Shown: positions 1 through 8,139 of the stretch, piece by piece | Numbering within the stretch: position 1 is the first letter of the stretch | How the letters are laid out: every line of letters starts with the position of its first letter | DNA from: an uncultured Porphyromonadaceae bacterium | GTDB lineage: Bacteria > Bacteroidota > Bacteroidia > Bacteroidales > Muribaculaceae | Reading direction: 5' to 3' | DNA: 17,922 nucleotides | Assembly (NCBI GenBank): GCA_947176355.1 | Contig: CAMWQY010000013.1 | Coordinates: 1-17,922, forward strand | Notes under the pieces: generated by a model | What the model was told of the DNA's origin: nothing | Databases searched by the model: none | The model's input: only the letters and a program-made list of their open reading frames with translations | Translations under genes and position numbers: made by a program

Positions 1-229
1 ACGAGCAGTCAGCGTAATCCATTGCGACGCAACTCGCGGAGCCATCACCATGAGCCTATCACTTATCACAACTCCAATGATAAAAGGAATCGCCGCCAAA
101 CGCGCCAATCCCTACTTCCAGGCGGATACTCCAACCGTCACGACCGACGCCATCAATACATTCCTAAAAAGAGATCGCAACTGTACGAAAGAATCGTACA
201 TCTATGACCATTCCAATCTTAACCCGTGA
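1..229 (+). CDS. C-terminal end of an unrecognised protein (partial at the left edge)
   Basis: Reading from base 2, a frame stays open from the window edge to a TGA at 227-229, giving about 75 residues. I prefer it over the frame that ends at 207, because the latter encodes an implausibly Arg/His-rich protein. This frame has ordinary composition and many C-ending third positions. The last residues include the stretch ITTPMIKGIAAKRANPYFQ and the end is HSNLNP. I do not recognise the family. The stop codon lies inside a perfect inverted repeat and the neuA-like gene starts 30 nt later, so the two may be co-transcribed. It could instead be non-coding. Confidence 0.45.
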   Translation, partial: RAVSVIHCDATRGAITMSLSLITTPMIKGIAAKRANPYFQADTPTVTTDAINTFLKRDRNCTKESYIYDHSNLNP

Positions 230-241
230 CAATTTGTCACG
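225..241. promoter_or_regulatory. Perfect 7-bp dyad (CGTGACA-ATT-TGTCACG)
   Basis: Two 7-bp arms separated by 3 bp form an exact palindrome 17 nt before the neuA-like start. It covers the stop codon of the upstream frame. The spacing suits a dimeric regulator site. The short loop makes it a poor terminator, and no T-run follows. The role is inferred from symmetry only. Confidence 0.4.
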
Positions 242-258
242 CTTTGTAAACAATTTCA

Positions 259-951
259 ATGAAGACATTATATCTGATACCGGCTCGGGGAGGGAGCAAG
301 GGAATTCCGGGGAAGAATATCAAGCCTTTCTTGGGCAAACCATTGATTTGCCATACTATTGACCAGGCTCGCGAGGCAGGAGTTGAGGATGCTGACATCT
401 GTGTAAGCACTGATTCCGATGAGATACGAAAAGTCGTGGAGGATTACGGACTGAAAGTGCCATTCATGCGGCCGGACAGTCTGGCTACTGATACTGCCGG
501 GACGTATGGCGTGATACTTCATGCGCTTGAATGGTATCGGGAGCATGGTGTGAATTATGACCGAGTGGTGCTTCTGCAGACCACCTCCCCCCTACGCCGC
601 GCAGAAGATATTATTGGGGCTGTCAAGGCATGGAAGCCCGGAGTCGATATGGTGGTCAGCGTTTGTGAGGCTGCCACGAATCCTTACTATAATGCTTTCG
701 AGACAGATTCTGAAGGGAATCTCCATATAAGCAAGGGTGACGGGCATTATACTCGCCGCCAGGATGCTCCTAAGGTCTGGGAATATAATGGAGCTGTATA
801 TGTGATGGACGCGGCATCTCTGCGAAGTATGCCAATGTCGGAGTTTCCGGTCCGCAAGCCATACGTTATGCCGACGGAGAGATCGGTGGATCTTGACACC
901 CCGGCAGATTGGATGAGGGCTGAGCAGATAGCTTCCATAATTGAGAATTGA
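259..951 (+). CDS. neuA: Acylneuraminate (CMP-sialic acid-type) cytidylyltransferase
   Basis: The 230-residue protein activates a nine-carbon sugar acid (sialic, legionaminic or a related acid) by transferring CMP from CTP, in the cytoplasm. The N-terminus has the family signature IPARGGSKGIPGKN (residues 7-20) for nucleotide binding. STDSDEI follows at about residue 50, QTTSPLR near 107 (an active-site segment of the family), YNGAVYV near 176 and a VDLDTP segment near the end. The length matches single-domain bacterial NeuA proteins. No sialic acid synthase (NeuB) or epimerase (NeuC) gene lies in the window, so the substrate cannot be fixed. Pseudaminic or legionaminic acid cytidylyltransferase are alternatives. 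The family call is firm; the symbol is less so. Confidence 0.87.
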   Translation: MKTLYLIPARGGSKGIPGKNIKPFLGKPLICHTIDQAREAGVEDADICVSTDSDEIRKVVEDYGLKVPFMRPDSLATDTAGTYGVILHALEWYREHGVNYDRVVLLQTTSPLRRAEDIIGAVKAWKPGVDMVVSVCEAATNPYYNAFETDSEGNLHISKGDGHYTRRQDAPKVWEYNGAVYVMDAASLRSMPMSEFPVRKPYVMPTERSVDLDTPADWMRAEQIASIIEN

Positions 952-967
952 GAATTAGGAATTGAGA
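940..967. repeat. Four tandem 7-bp units (ATTGAGA) at the neuA stop
   Basis: ATTGAGA occurs twice in tandem, then ATTAGGA, then ATTGAGA again. The array starts inside the last codons of the neuA-like gene and runs into the 3' flank. The second unit supplies the stop codon. Loss or gain of one unit would shift the stop and change only the last residues. Confidence 0.75.
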
Positions 968-1025
968 ATTTGTATTCAGTGTAAATTCGAAGGATTTCAA
1001 CTCCAATTTTATGCTTCCCTAATTC

Positions 1026-2228
1026 TTATTCTTCCGGTGTTTGCTTAGCTTTGCGGCGGCGAGCATAGCGTCGGTGACGTTCCAGCATAGCACGGTGGCG
1101 AGCTGCACGTTCTTTTTTCCTTGTTGCTTTTTCATCTTGCTGTTGTTGCTGATGCTCTCTATGCGCCAATTGCTTTTGTTGGCGTTCTTTCTTAACCCGA
1201 GCTTCATCCCTTCCTTGTATAATACGCTTGACATCTTCTGCCAGGTCTTTATCTATACCCATGTGCTTGAGAGCCCTTGCCGCCATAAGTCCCCCTATAT
1301 GCTCATGACGTGGATATCGCATTTTTCCTGATTTGTCGCGCACGCCGGCACGCAACATTCCGACATTTCCGAAGAAAGCCGCCAAGCGTTGAGCTTCATC
1401 TTCAACCCCCTCTTCTTCCAGCTTGGCAACAGCTTCAACAGCCATTTCAAGCAGAGACTTGTCTCCCGGTTCAGGTACACATTCCGACATCTCGCGCATA
1501 AGCTGATTCATATACTTCAATCCCCCGATATTGACAAGCGCACCAAGAGAATCCTTTACATTCTTTCCAAAGAGCATTTTACGGAATTCCCCGCTCCATC
1601 TTTCACGCGACACAATTGACAATCTATCGACGCTTTTACGCAAAGCCTCCATAGTAGCCTCATCTATTTTCCAACCGAAACGTGCACAAAAGCGGAGACA
1701 TCGCAATATCCGCACCGGATCATCGTCAAATGTTTCGTACGGGTCAAGAGGCGTTCGGATGATTCCCTCTTTGATATCATTGACTCCGCGTCCGGTCATA
1801 TCAAGAATTTCCCCTGTCTTAATGTTTCGGTAAAGGGTATTCACAGTAAAATCCCTCCTGAAACAATCTTCCTTGATTGTGCCGCTCACTACCTCCGGAC
1901 AACGGCTTGTCTTATCAGTATACTTTTCAGCTCTTGTCTGCACTACTTCAATCTCTTCTTCGGGAAACTTTCGCAGACGCAGCTTGGCAGTTCCAAACTT
2001 TCGGAACAATATGGGCATTTCCACCAAGTATTTATGATGAAAAAGCCACATAGCAAAATTTACACCTCCATTTGGAAGATCGACAGCAATGTCTACGTCA
2101 TGAATCGGAGAACCTAAGATTTCATCACGCACACAGCCACCTACTGCATAAAGGTGTCCATCCCATTTAGTGCCTTCACTTAACTGACGGAAATATTCCA
2201 GTATCTTATGATAAGTATTGTCTTTCAT
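1026..2228 (-). CDS. cca: CCA-adding enzyme/poly(A) polymerase family nucleotidyltransferase with a basic C-terminal tail
   Basis: The 400-residue protein is a class II nucleotidyltransferase, expected to add or repair the 3' CCA of tRNA. The head domain has VGGCVRD (29-35), the catalytic DVDIAV (Asp44 and Asp46) and RRDFTVNTL (124-132). A DDDPVRILRCLRFCARF block (168-184) follows, then the neck segment around SRERWSGEF (about 204-212). I see no intact HD phosphohydrolase motif, although many bacterial CCA enzymes of about 450-480 residues carry one. In its place is an HEH segment, then a tail from about residue 345 that is very rich in Lys, Arg and Gln with a QQQQQ run. That tail recalls the basic RNA-binding ends of PcnB-type poly(A) polymerases, which remain an alternative. 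It lies on the same strand as the MATE gene, 96 nt downstream, and converges on neuA. Confidence 0.85.
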   Translation of the reverse strand: MKDNTYHKILEYFRQLSEGTKWDGHLYAVGGCVRDEILGSPIHDVDIAVDLPNGGVNFAMWLFHHKYLVEMPILFRKFGTAKLRLRKFPEEEIEVVQTRAEKYTDKTSRCPEVVSGTIKEDCFRRDFTVNTLYRNIKTGEILDMTGRGVNDIKEGIIRTPLDPYETFDDDPVRILRCLRFCARFGWKIDEATMEALRKSVDRLSIVSRERWSGEFRKMLFGKNVKDSLGALVNIGGLKYMNQLMREMSECVPEPGDKSLLEMAVEAVAKLEEEGVEDEAQRLAAFFGNVGMLRAGVRDKSGKMRYPRHEHIGGLMAARALKHMGIDKDLAEDVKRIIQGRDEARVKKERQQKQLAHREHQQQQQDEKATRKKERAARHRAMLERHRRYARRRKAKQTPEE

Positions 2229-2234
2229 ATTGAT

Positions 2235-2258
2235 TCGACATCCGCATGCGGATATCGA
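2235..2258. promoter_or_regulatory. 24-bp near-perfect palindrome in the cca leader
   Basis: A perfect 14-bp palindrome ATCCGCATGCGGAT (2240-2253) is flanked by TCGA on both sides, with one mismatched pair between. It lies just upstream of the cca ATG in the gap between the MATE and cca genes. It could be an operator or, as RNA, a hairpin limiting ribosome access. The symmetry is directly visible; the function is inferred. Confidence 0.45.
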
Positions 2259-2324
2259 GGGTTATTGGGTTATAAGGTTAAAGGTCAAAATAATTAAGAA
2301 AGTGAGTAAGTCAAGAAGATAAAA

Positions 2325-3728
2325 TTATGCATCTACTGAAGCTATCTTCCTCCTCTTGAGGTGCTTTATCTGCCAAGCAAGCATGAAACCTGCCACGATA
2401 GTCGAAAGGAAGTCGCCAATCGGGAAGCAGGCCCACACTCCATCAAGTCCGAAAATCGGAGGAAGGATAAATAGTGCCGGTATCATAAAAATCACTTGTC
2501 GTGTCAATGATAGGAATATTGACTTGGTAGCCATACCAAGCGATTGGAAATAGTTGGTGGCTACAATCTGGAATCCTACCATCCAGAATCCTACAGTCGT
2601 GACATGCAGACAGTTGACAGCACACTGAATCTGCTGGGGATCTTGCATAAATAGCTTTGCTATCATTTCCGCATTGGTAGCGCCAATAATCGAACCCAAG
2701 GTAGTGAAGCTTGCGCCCGTAAGCGCAGCGAGCTTAAGAGTTCGGAAGAGTCTGTCATATTTTCCGGATCCATAATTATAGCCTAAAATCGGTTGCATAC
2801 CTTGGCAAATTCCAATCACCACAAACACAAAAATTGTCACAAATCGGTTGAAAACCACCACTGCTGCAATGGCATCATCCCCACCGTATTTAAGCAAAGA
2901 AGTATTCACGACAGCATTAATACAGCTACCTGCTACATTAATGAGGAATGGCGACATACCTATGTAGAGAATTGAAGTTATCACTCTCCAATCAAATTTA
3001 AAAGTACCACGCTCGAAATGCAATGTGCTCGACTTCTTGAAGAAATGTTGCATGACAAAGATAGCCGTTACCACCATCGAGATATCTGTAGCTATGGCAG
3101 CTCCCTTGATGCCCCATTTGAAGCCGAAAAGGAAAAGGGGAGCTAAAATAGAATTAAGTCCCGCTCCAATCATATTGGTCCACATGGCCTTACCCGGATA
3201 GCCGGAAGCACGCATCACATTGTTGTAGCTGAATGTGAGATTCATGAGCACCATGCCCGGGAGAACCCATGTAAGAAATTCCTTAGCATACGGCATGCTT
3301 GCATCGGAAGCACCGAAAAGCCTGAGTAGTGGTTCGAGGAAAATTGCAAAGGCTGAGGTATAAAGGACTCCGATAAGAATAGTAAGCTGGACTGAGTTGC
3401 CGAGAATGACAGCTGCCCGATGATGGTCTTTCTGACCAAGCACAATGGAAATACGCGTTGCCGCGCCGGCGCCGATAAGCATACCAAAAGCTGTCCCAAG
3501 ATTCTGCACCGGGAATGTGACGGCAATACCTGCCACTACGTTAGGGTCATCTATAGCATGACCAATTACAATAGAGTCAATGATATTGTAAAGTGCCATC
3601 ACCACTGTTCCGATTACAGCGGGAAGACTATATTTCAATAAAATTTTGCCTATCGGCGCAGATGAAAGTTCTTTTAATCTGACATCTGATGATTCTTCGC
3701 CTGTTGCTCCTTTGATATTATCACTCAT
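2325..3728 (-). CDS. MATE family efflux transporter
   Basis: The 467-residue protein is an inner-membrane antiporter of the multidrug and toxin extrusion family, expected to export organic cations or metabolites using a Na+ or H+ gradient. About twelve hydrophobic segments are visible in two similar halves. The first begins with SAPIGKILLKYSLPAVIGTV (residues 22-41), followed by the ALYNIIDSIVIGHAIDD segment typical of MATE helix 2. The second half contains GICQGMQPILGYNYGSGKYD near residue 307, another family hallmark. The length is normal. A short acidic cytoplasmic N-terminus precedes the first helix. The substrate cannot be read from sequence. Upstream it is divergent from the ompA-like gene; downstream on the same strand is cca. 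Confidence 0.92.
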   Translation of the reverse strand: MSDNIKGATGEESSDVRLKELSSAPIGKILLKYSLPAVIGTVVMALYNIIDSIVIGHAIDDPNVVAGIAVTFPVQNLGTAFGMLIGAGAATRISIVLGQKDHHRAAVILGNSVQLTILIGVLYTSAFAIFLEPLLRLFGASDASMPYAKEFLTWVLPGMVLMNLTFSYNNVMRASGYPGKAMWTNMIGAGLNSILAPLFLFGFKWGIKGAAIATDISMVVTAIFVMQHFFKKSSTLHFERGTFKFDWRVITSILYIGMSPFLINVAGSCINAVVNTSLLKYGGDDAIAAVVVFNRFVTIFVFVVIGICQGMQPILGYNYGSGKYDRLFRTLKLAALTGASFTTLGSIIGATNAEMIAKLFMQDPQQIQCAVNCLHVTTVGFWMVGFQIVATNYFQSLGMATKSIFLSLTRQVIFMIPALFILPPIFGLDGVWACFPIGDFLSTIVAGFMLAWQIKHLKRRKIASVDA

Positions 3729-3826
3729 TTCTGTATAATATATTTTTATAGTGGACTACTTAATTATAAACAATCACAAATTTTTATTGTTATAAATATA
3801 TAGCACAATTTTTCTTTCAATATTAC

Positions 3827-3834
3827 GATATTTG
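3827..3834 (+). promoter_or_regulatory. Possible -7 element of the ompA-like gene
   Basis: GATATTTG differs by one base from the Bacteroidota -7 consensus TAnnTTTG and lies 55 nt before the ATG at 3890. The region upstream is very AT-rich, but I see no clean TTTG at the expected -33 distance. This is a weak call. Confidence 0.3.
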
Positions 3835-3889
3835 CATTCGAGATAAAACTTTAAACATATCAAACATAAATTTAAAACTCCCCAGAACA

Positions 3890-4576
3890 ATGAAAATCAA
3901 AGCATTATCTTGTGCATTCCTTGCAATGCTCATCCTTTTGGCAGGATGCAACGCAACAAACCTTGGCAAAGGAGCAGCAATCGGCGGTGGTGGTGGCGCA
4001 GCATTAGGCGCTGGCATCGGTGCCCTAATCGGTAAAGGCAAGGGCGCAGGCATCGGCGCCGGAGTAGGTGCAGCTGTTGGCACTGCAGTAGGCGCAATCA
4101 TTGGAAAGCACATGGACAACCAGCAGAAGAAACTCGAAGAACAGTTGAAAACCGCAGAAGTGGAGAAGACTGAAGTAAATGGTCTTCAGGCAATCAAGGT
4201 CACTTTCCCGGGTGGTATACTTTTTGCAACAGGCAAATCAAATATCCAACCTACAGCTCAGGCAGAACTTGCAGAATTTGCTAAATCTCTCGAGCAGAAT
4301 CCTCTCACTAATGTTGTGATCGGCGGCTACACTGACAATACAGGCAGCATGGAAGCAAATACGCGTGTAGCAGATGCACGTGCAAATGCAGTCAAAGCAT
4401 TCCTCGAAGGCAAAGGAGTAGCAGGCACACGTATCGAGGCTAAGGGCTTCCCGATGCAAGACTACGTGGCAAGCAATGACACAAAAGAGGGTCAGGCTAA
4501 GAACCGTCGCGTAGAAGTATATGTATACGCTTCTGATGAAATGGTCAAGGCTGCAGAAAACGGTCAGCTTCAATAA
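3890..4576 (+). CDS. OmpA-family lipoprotein with glycine-zipper segment
   Basis: The 228-residue outer-membrane lipoprotein should anchor the envelope to peptidoglycan. The signal peptide ends in the lipobox LLAGC, so Cys20 would be lipidated. Residues 25-72 form a Gly/Ala-rich glycine zipper with repeated GxxxG spacing, as in YiaD-like proteins. A short charged coiled-coil-like link follows (about 75-92). The C-terminal OmpA peptidoglycan-binding domain runs from about 100 to 215, with GGYTDNTGS, an RVADARANAVKAFL helix and KNRRVEVYV. TDN and NRR supply the Asp and Arg usually contacting diaminopimelate. The gene has C-rich, apparently optimised codons, as expected for an abundant protein. 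A strong hairpin follows the stop. Confidence 0.93.
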   Translation: MKIKALSCAFLAMLILLAGCNATNLGKGAAIGGGGGAALGAGIGALIGKGKGAGIGAGVGAAVGTAVGAIIGKHMDNQQKKLEEQLKTAEVEKTEVNGLQAIKVTFPGGILFATGKSNIQPTAQAELAEFAKSLEQNPLTNVVIGGYTDNTGSMEANTRVADARANAVKAFLEGKGVAGTRIEAKGFPMQDYVASNDTKEGQAKNRRVEVYVYASDEMVKAAENGQLQ

Positions 4577-4620
4577 TCTAAGTATTCAGCATGAATCAGA
4601 AGATTCATGACAAATATCAA

Positions 4621-4655
4621 TTCCACCCTGTGAGCAAAATAGTCACAGGGTGGAA
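4621..4655. terminator. 13-bp perfect hairpin after the ompA-like gene
   Basis: TTCCACCCTGTGA and TCACAGGGTGGAA pair perfectly around a 9-nt loop, 45 nt after the ompA-like stop. A smaller 7-bp hairpin with a 4-nt loop (4591-4608) precedes it. No T-run follows on the + strand, so this may be a 3'-end stabiliser or partial terminator rather than a canonical intrinsic terminator. Its position argues against translation of this stretch as the N-terminus of the next protein. Confidence 0.6.
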
Positions 4656-4683
4656 AATCATATCCATATTGCATCAAAACAGA

Positions 4684-5556
4684 ATGAGACAAACCAGCAT
4701 GAGAGATATCGGACATTCTTTTCTTATTCCTTTTGTAGCTATTTTATCAATAATATTCATCCCTACAAGCACAAAAGCCCAGATATTAGTGCCGGAAGGA
4801 GTGGTAGAAAATACTGATTCCATCAAAAAATCGATGGACATAGGGCCTTTCTTCGGTCTTTATAAAGACAATTACTTTGCTTTAGGCACAGACCCGTTCC
4901 ATACGCCCAACAAGTATAACTCCGGAATCAAATTTCAGCTTTCTATATCTCAGCGTCTCACCAATGCAACATTGCCTTGGGGCACTTATCTGTACTTATT
5001 TTTTACAGAGAAAGTTTTTTGGGAAATATTCCAAGACTCAATGCCAATGAGCGACTTGAACTTCAATCCAGGTATCGGATGGTCGAAACCATTTTTTGTA
5101 AAGGACCGATACTGCGGCAAAATGACCCTGATTGTGGAGCATGAGAGCAATGGTAAGGATGGGTTAGCATCGCGTTCATGGAATAAAGTTTCTCTTGCTG
5201 GAAGCGCATACGTCACTGATTGGCTGGCTGTCCATGCCAAATATTGGTATCCTATAGTCGATGGGCAGCACAACAAGGACATTCTGAAATACAGCGGCAT
5301 CTTCCAGATGGGCTTTCAGTTGAATTCAAACGACCGTCGATTCACTCTTGGGGCGACGTTTGTCAAGCGACAAGGATGGAATATGAACTGGAACACCAAC
5401 ATACAATTTGGATGGCGCATACATAAGGCTTCCAACCAATATATATTTTTAGACTACTACAACGGATATGGCGAAGGACTTTTAGCCTACAATCAATTCC
5501 ATAACCGTCTGCGCTTCGGAATCCTCATACGCCCAACTCTCTTCTCTGAATATTGA
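4684..5556 (+). CDS. pldA: Outer-membrane phospholipase A (OMPLA, PldA-like)
   Basis: This outer-membrane beta-barrel enzyme hydrolyses acyl chains of phospholipids that reach the outer leaflet. The open frame extends up to 4591, but that stretch contains two hairpins. The ATG at 4684 (or 4699) gives a proper signal peptide ending near STKAQ, so I start there (290 residues). Conserved blocks are NKYNSGIKFQLSISQRL, a YLFFTEKVFW strand, and HESNGKDGLASRSWN. In this numbering the catalytic residues are His153, Ser155 and Asn167. The spacing of 2 and 12 is identical to His142-Ser144-Asn156 of E. coli OMPLA. The protein ends in alternating strands with a terminal aromatic (SEY). It converges on the next gene with a 2-nt gap. 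The family call is strong. Confidence 0.92.
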   Translation: MRQTSMRDIGHSFLIPFVAILSIIFIPTSTKAQILVPEGVVENTDSIKKSMDIGPFFGLYKDNYFALGTDPFHTPNKYNSGIKFQLSISQRLTNATLPWGTYLYLFFTEKVFWEIFQDSMPMSDLNFNPGIGWSKPFFVKDRYCGKMTLIVEHESNGKDGLASRSWNKVSLAGSAYVTDWLAVHAKYWYPIVDGQHNKDILKYSGIFQMGFQLNSNDRRFTLGATFVKRQGWNMNWNTNIQFGWRIHKASNQYIFLDYYNGYGEGLLAYNQFHNRLRFGILIRPTLFSEY

Positions 5557-5558
5557 GC

Positions 5559-6965
5559 CTATCTGGCGTAGGCTCCAAGAGCCGGATTTCCCCATTCAAG
5601 ACGATCTATCCCATCCATATCGAATAGACATTCGGGAGTGACAAATTCAGGATTACCGGCACTTATAGCCGGAGAATCCTCCTTAAGACGATAATTGAAC
5701 ACATATTCATCACGTATCGTCTCAAACTCAGGATTTTCATTCCACATGCAAGATATGAAATGGTCATCGTCCGAACCCTCAACTCCAAGCAAGACATTGC
5801 GCATAAAGACATCCGTCCCTTCTAAATTTCCGGGGGTAAGAGGTGAATTCATGCCATAGATGATACAATTATTGAAATTTGCTTTCATCAATGGATTAGC
5901 TACTCCCGAGCTGTCTTCAACTGAAAGATGCGAAAGAGTAAGAATTGATTCAGGAGAGATTGCGAAAAGATAATAGTTTGCCATCGTGCATTGCACGAAA
6001 TTATGCACCCCGCCTCTTAGATAGACAGTAGCCTCTCCTGATTCAGAGAAGCAGCAGCCAAATGCATCCACCCAAGCATGTTCAGATCTTAATACGTTGC
6101 CTTGTGAATTATGAAGCCAGGAATTGACAAGAGTCAGCTTATTTCTATCGATAATTCCACAGCTATCCACCACTACCCCATGGACACTCGACTGCATCTC
6201 GACATATTCCATACGGTTTCCGAAAGATTCAGGACCAAACCTAACACCTTGCCACTGACCGGCAAGAATCTCATACCCGGTATCAGGAAGCACATCATCA
6301 AGGCGGTCGCCACGCATTGAAATTTTTTTGCCAACGTCCCCGACAGCAATAAGACTGCCATCTACCTGCAGCATACCCTTGTCATGGAAAAGAAGTCGAG
6401 TACCGGGCTCAAGAGTAAGTGTGGTCCCCGCTTTGACGCGAAGTGTGTCAAACACTATGTATGGGATTTCTGCAGTGAAAGTCATGTCAGAATCTATAGT
6501 GACTCCTCTGAGTCGCCTTACATTCTGACCGTACGCCTCAAGGACAACAGATTGCGTCACTCCATTGGTAGTAAAATCCATAACACCTTCCACTTTGAAT
6601 GGCCGCGCATCTGAATTTGCTTCTATCAAGCATTCCACGAAAACAAAAATCGAATCATTGGCTCTGATCTCTACATTATCAAAAACTTTTCCTGAAACAC
6701 CATCTACATTCATTGAGAAAACCCCATCATCATTTCGCATACGAATGCTTGAAATGTTGATAGCTTTTGAAGCACGATTATAAACTTTCAGACGTGCCGT
6801 AGGAGTACCCAAATCTGTGAACACGGTATCAAATCTGAGGGTATCAACGGAAAAAGTCAGCAAGTCGGATGGTGAATCAGTGAATTCATCTGAGATACAC
6901 CCCGGAATCATAGCCGAAGCAAAGAGAGATATTAAGAAAAAAAAGAGTATTCGCATTGTTTTCAT
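5559..6965 (-). CDS. Lipoprotein with right-handed beta-helix
   Basis: The 468-residue protein starts with a signal peptide and the lipobox MIPGC, so Cys23 would be lipidated. Residues about 30-150 look like a beta-sandwich: SVDTLRFDTVFTDLGTPTARLKVYN resembles Ig-like/choice-of-anchor modules with a bridging link. From about 165 a beta-helix begins (TLRVKAGTTLTLEPGTRLLF), with parallel-helix rungs to about 400. The C-terminus (DSPAISAGNP, then FDMDGIDR and GAYAR) is the typical end of Bacteroidota choice-of-anchor/beta-helix lipoproteins. No catalytic residues can be assigned, and pectate-lyase-like activity should not be assumed. It is divergent from lpxB with only 34 nt between starts, so the two probably share regulation. 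The role is unknown, probably at the cell surface or in the periplasm. Confidence 0.8.
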   Translation of the reverse strand: MKTMRILFFFLISLFASAMIPGCISDEFTDSPSDLLTFSVDTLRFDTVFTDLGTPTARLKVYNRASKAINISSIRMRNDDGVFSMNVDGVSGKVFDNVEIRANDSIFVFVECLIEANSDARPFKVEGVMDFTTNGVTQSVVLEAYGQNVRRLRGVTIDSDMTFTAEIPYIVFDTLRVKAGTTLTLEPGTRLLFHDKGMLQVDGSLIAVGDVGKKISMRGDRLDDVLPDTGYEILAGQWQGVRFGPESFGNRMEYVEMQSSVHGVVVDSCGIIDRNKLTLVNSWLHNSQGNVLRSEHAWVDAFGCCFSESGEATVYLRGGVHNFVQCTMANYYLFAISPESILTLSHLSVEDSSGVANPLMKANFNNCIIYGMNSPLTPGNLEGTDVFMRNVLLGVEGSDDDHFISCMWNENPEFETIRDEYVFNYRLKEDSPAISAGNPEFVTPECLFDMDGIDRLEWGNPALGAYAR

Positions 6966-6999
6966 ATACGAAAAACGTCTTTTATAACGTAATTATTAT

Positions 7000-8127
7000 A
7001 TGAAGTATATGTTAGTAGCCGGAGAAGCTTCGGGAGATCTTCACGCATCCCGGCTGATGGAGGAAATAAAAAAGATCGATCAGGAAGCTGAATTTCGGTT
7101 TTTGGGTGGTGACCTGATGGCGAGAGCTGCAGGACATCAACCGGAGATTCATATAGAAAAGATGAATGTGATGGGATTTACCGAGGTGATTAAATCTTTG
7201 CCCACGGTGCTTTCCAATCTCAAGCGTGCGAAATCAGTTGTGAAAGATTTTCATCCCGACGTTCTGATTTTGGTTGACTACCCATCGTTCAATCTTAAAT
7301 TAGCTGCATTTGCTCATAAGCTTGGAATCCGTGTAGACTGGCTGATTGCCCCCAAAGTTTGGGCATGGAAAGAATGGCGCATACCCAAGCTGAAAAAGTA
7401 TCTTACTAATCTCTACAGTATACTTCCATTCGAGACATCATACTTCAAAAAGCACGGGATGGATGTCAGATATGTCGGCAATCCAACTGTAAAAGAAGTG
7501 GAAGAATCGCTAAATCATATCCCACCCAAAAAGCACTTTCTCGAACGCCAAGGAATCTCCGACACTCGGCCCATAATTGCAATTCTACCGGGCTCAAGAA
7601 GAGCGGAGATTCGCAATAATCTTCCGCTGATGATCGAGGCTGTAAAGAAATTTCCTGATTATCAATACATAATCGCCGCCGCCCCATCAGTGCCGGAGAA
7701 GTTTTATAGATCCATAGCACAAGATACCGGACTGCAACTTGCTTTTGGCGCCACGCATACGCTGCTAAAGTATTCTGCGGCAGCCATTGTGACTTCCGGT
7801 ACGGCTACTTTGGAAACCGCTGTAATTGGGACTCCTCAGGTGGTGTGCTACCGTGGCAATGGATCGAGATTGACCTTCGACATCATGAAAAAGATACTAC
7901 ACGTGAAATATGTATCTCTTCCAAACCTTATTGTCGGCAATAGTATTGTCACCGAACTCCTCCTTCATAATTGCACTTCCGAAAAGATAGCTCGGGCTCT
8001 CGGGCCTTTGCTTCAGCCTTCTCCTCAACGGGATTGGCTGGTGGCAGGCTACCGGAATATGAAAAAACGACTCGGCACAACGGATGCCTCCAAAATAGCT
8101 GCTGAATATATATGCAAGACTCTTTGA
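7000..8127 (+). CDS. lpxB: Lipid-A-disaccharide synthase
   Basis: The 375-residue GT19 glycosyltransferase joins UDP-2,3-diacylglucosamine and lipid X to make the lipid A disaccharide, at the cytoplasmic face of the inner membrane. The signature GEASGDLHASRL is at residues 8-19. NVMGFTEVIKSLP, the DYPSFNLKLA segment and WAWKEWRIPKLKK are conserved LpxB blocks. ILPGSRRAEIRNNLP lies in the second Rossmann half, and SGTATLETA, the usual nucleotide-sugar site, lies near 266. The length matches the family. The stop is followed 12 nt later by the sprE-like gene in the same frame, so the two are likely co-transcribed. Confidence 0.96.
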   Translation: MKYMLVAGEASGDLHASRLMEEIKKIDQEAEFRFLGGDLMARAAGHQPEIHIEKMNVMGFTEVIKSLPTVLSNLKRAKSVVKDFHPDVLILVDYPSFNLKLAAFAHKLGIRVDWLIAPKVWAWKEWRIPKLKKYLTNLYSILPFETSYFKKHGMDVRYVGNPTVKEVEESLNHIPPKKHFLERQGISDTRPIIAILPGSRRAEIRNNLPLMIEAVKKFPDYQYIIAAAPSVPEKFYRSIAQDTGLQLAFGATHTLLKYSAAAIVTSGTATLETAVIGTPQVVCYRGNGSRLTFDIMKKILHVKYVSLPNLIVGNSIVTELLLHNCTSEKIARALGPLLQPSPQRDWLVAGYRNMKKRLGTTDASKIAAEYICKTL

Positions 8128-8139
8128 AACCCGACCAAA

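Noticed and set aside
1..207. Arg/His-rich frame ending at 207
   Set aside because: Its composition is unlike a normal protein and the overlapping frame ending at 229 has better codon use.
4591..4683. N-terminal extension of the phospholipase frame to the ATG at 4591
   Set aside because: The stretch consists of two perfect hairpins and would bury the signal peptide; the ATG at 4684 gives a normal exported protein.
5559..6965. Polysaccharide lyase assignment for the beta-helix lipoprotein
   Set aside because: The fold is visible but no lyase catalytic residues can be identified, and many such lipoproteins have no known enzyme activity.
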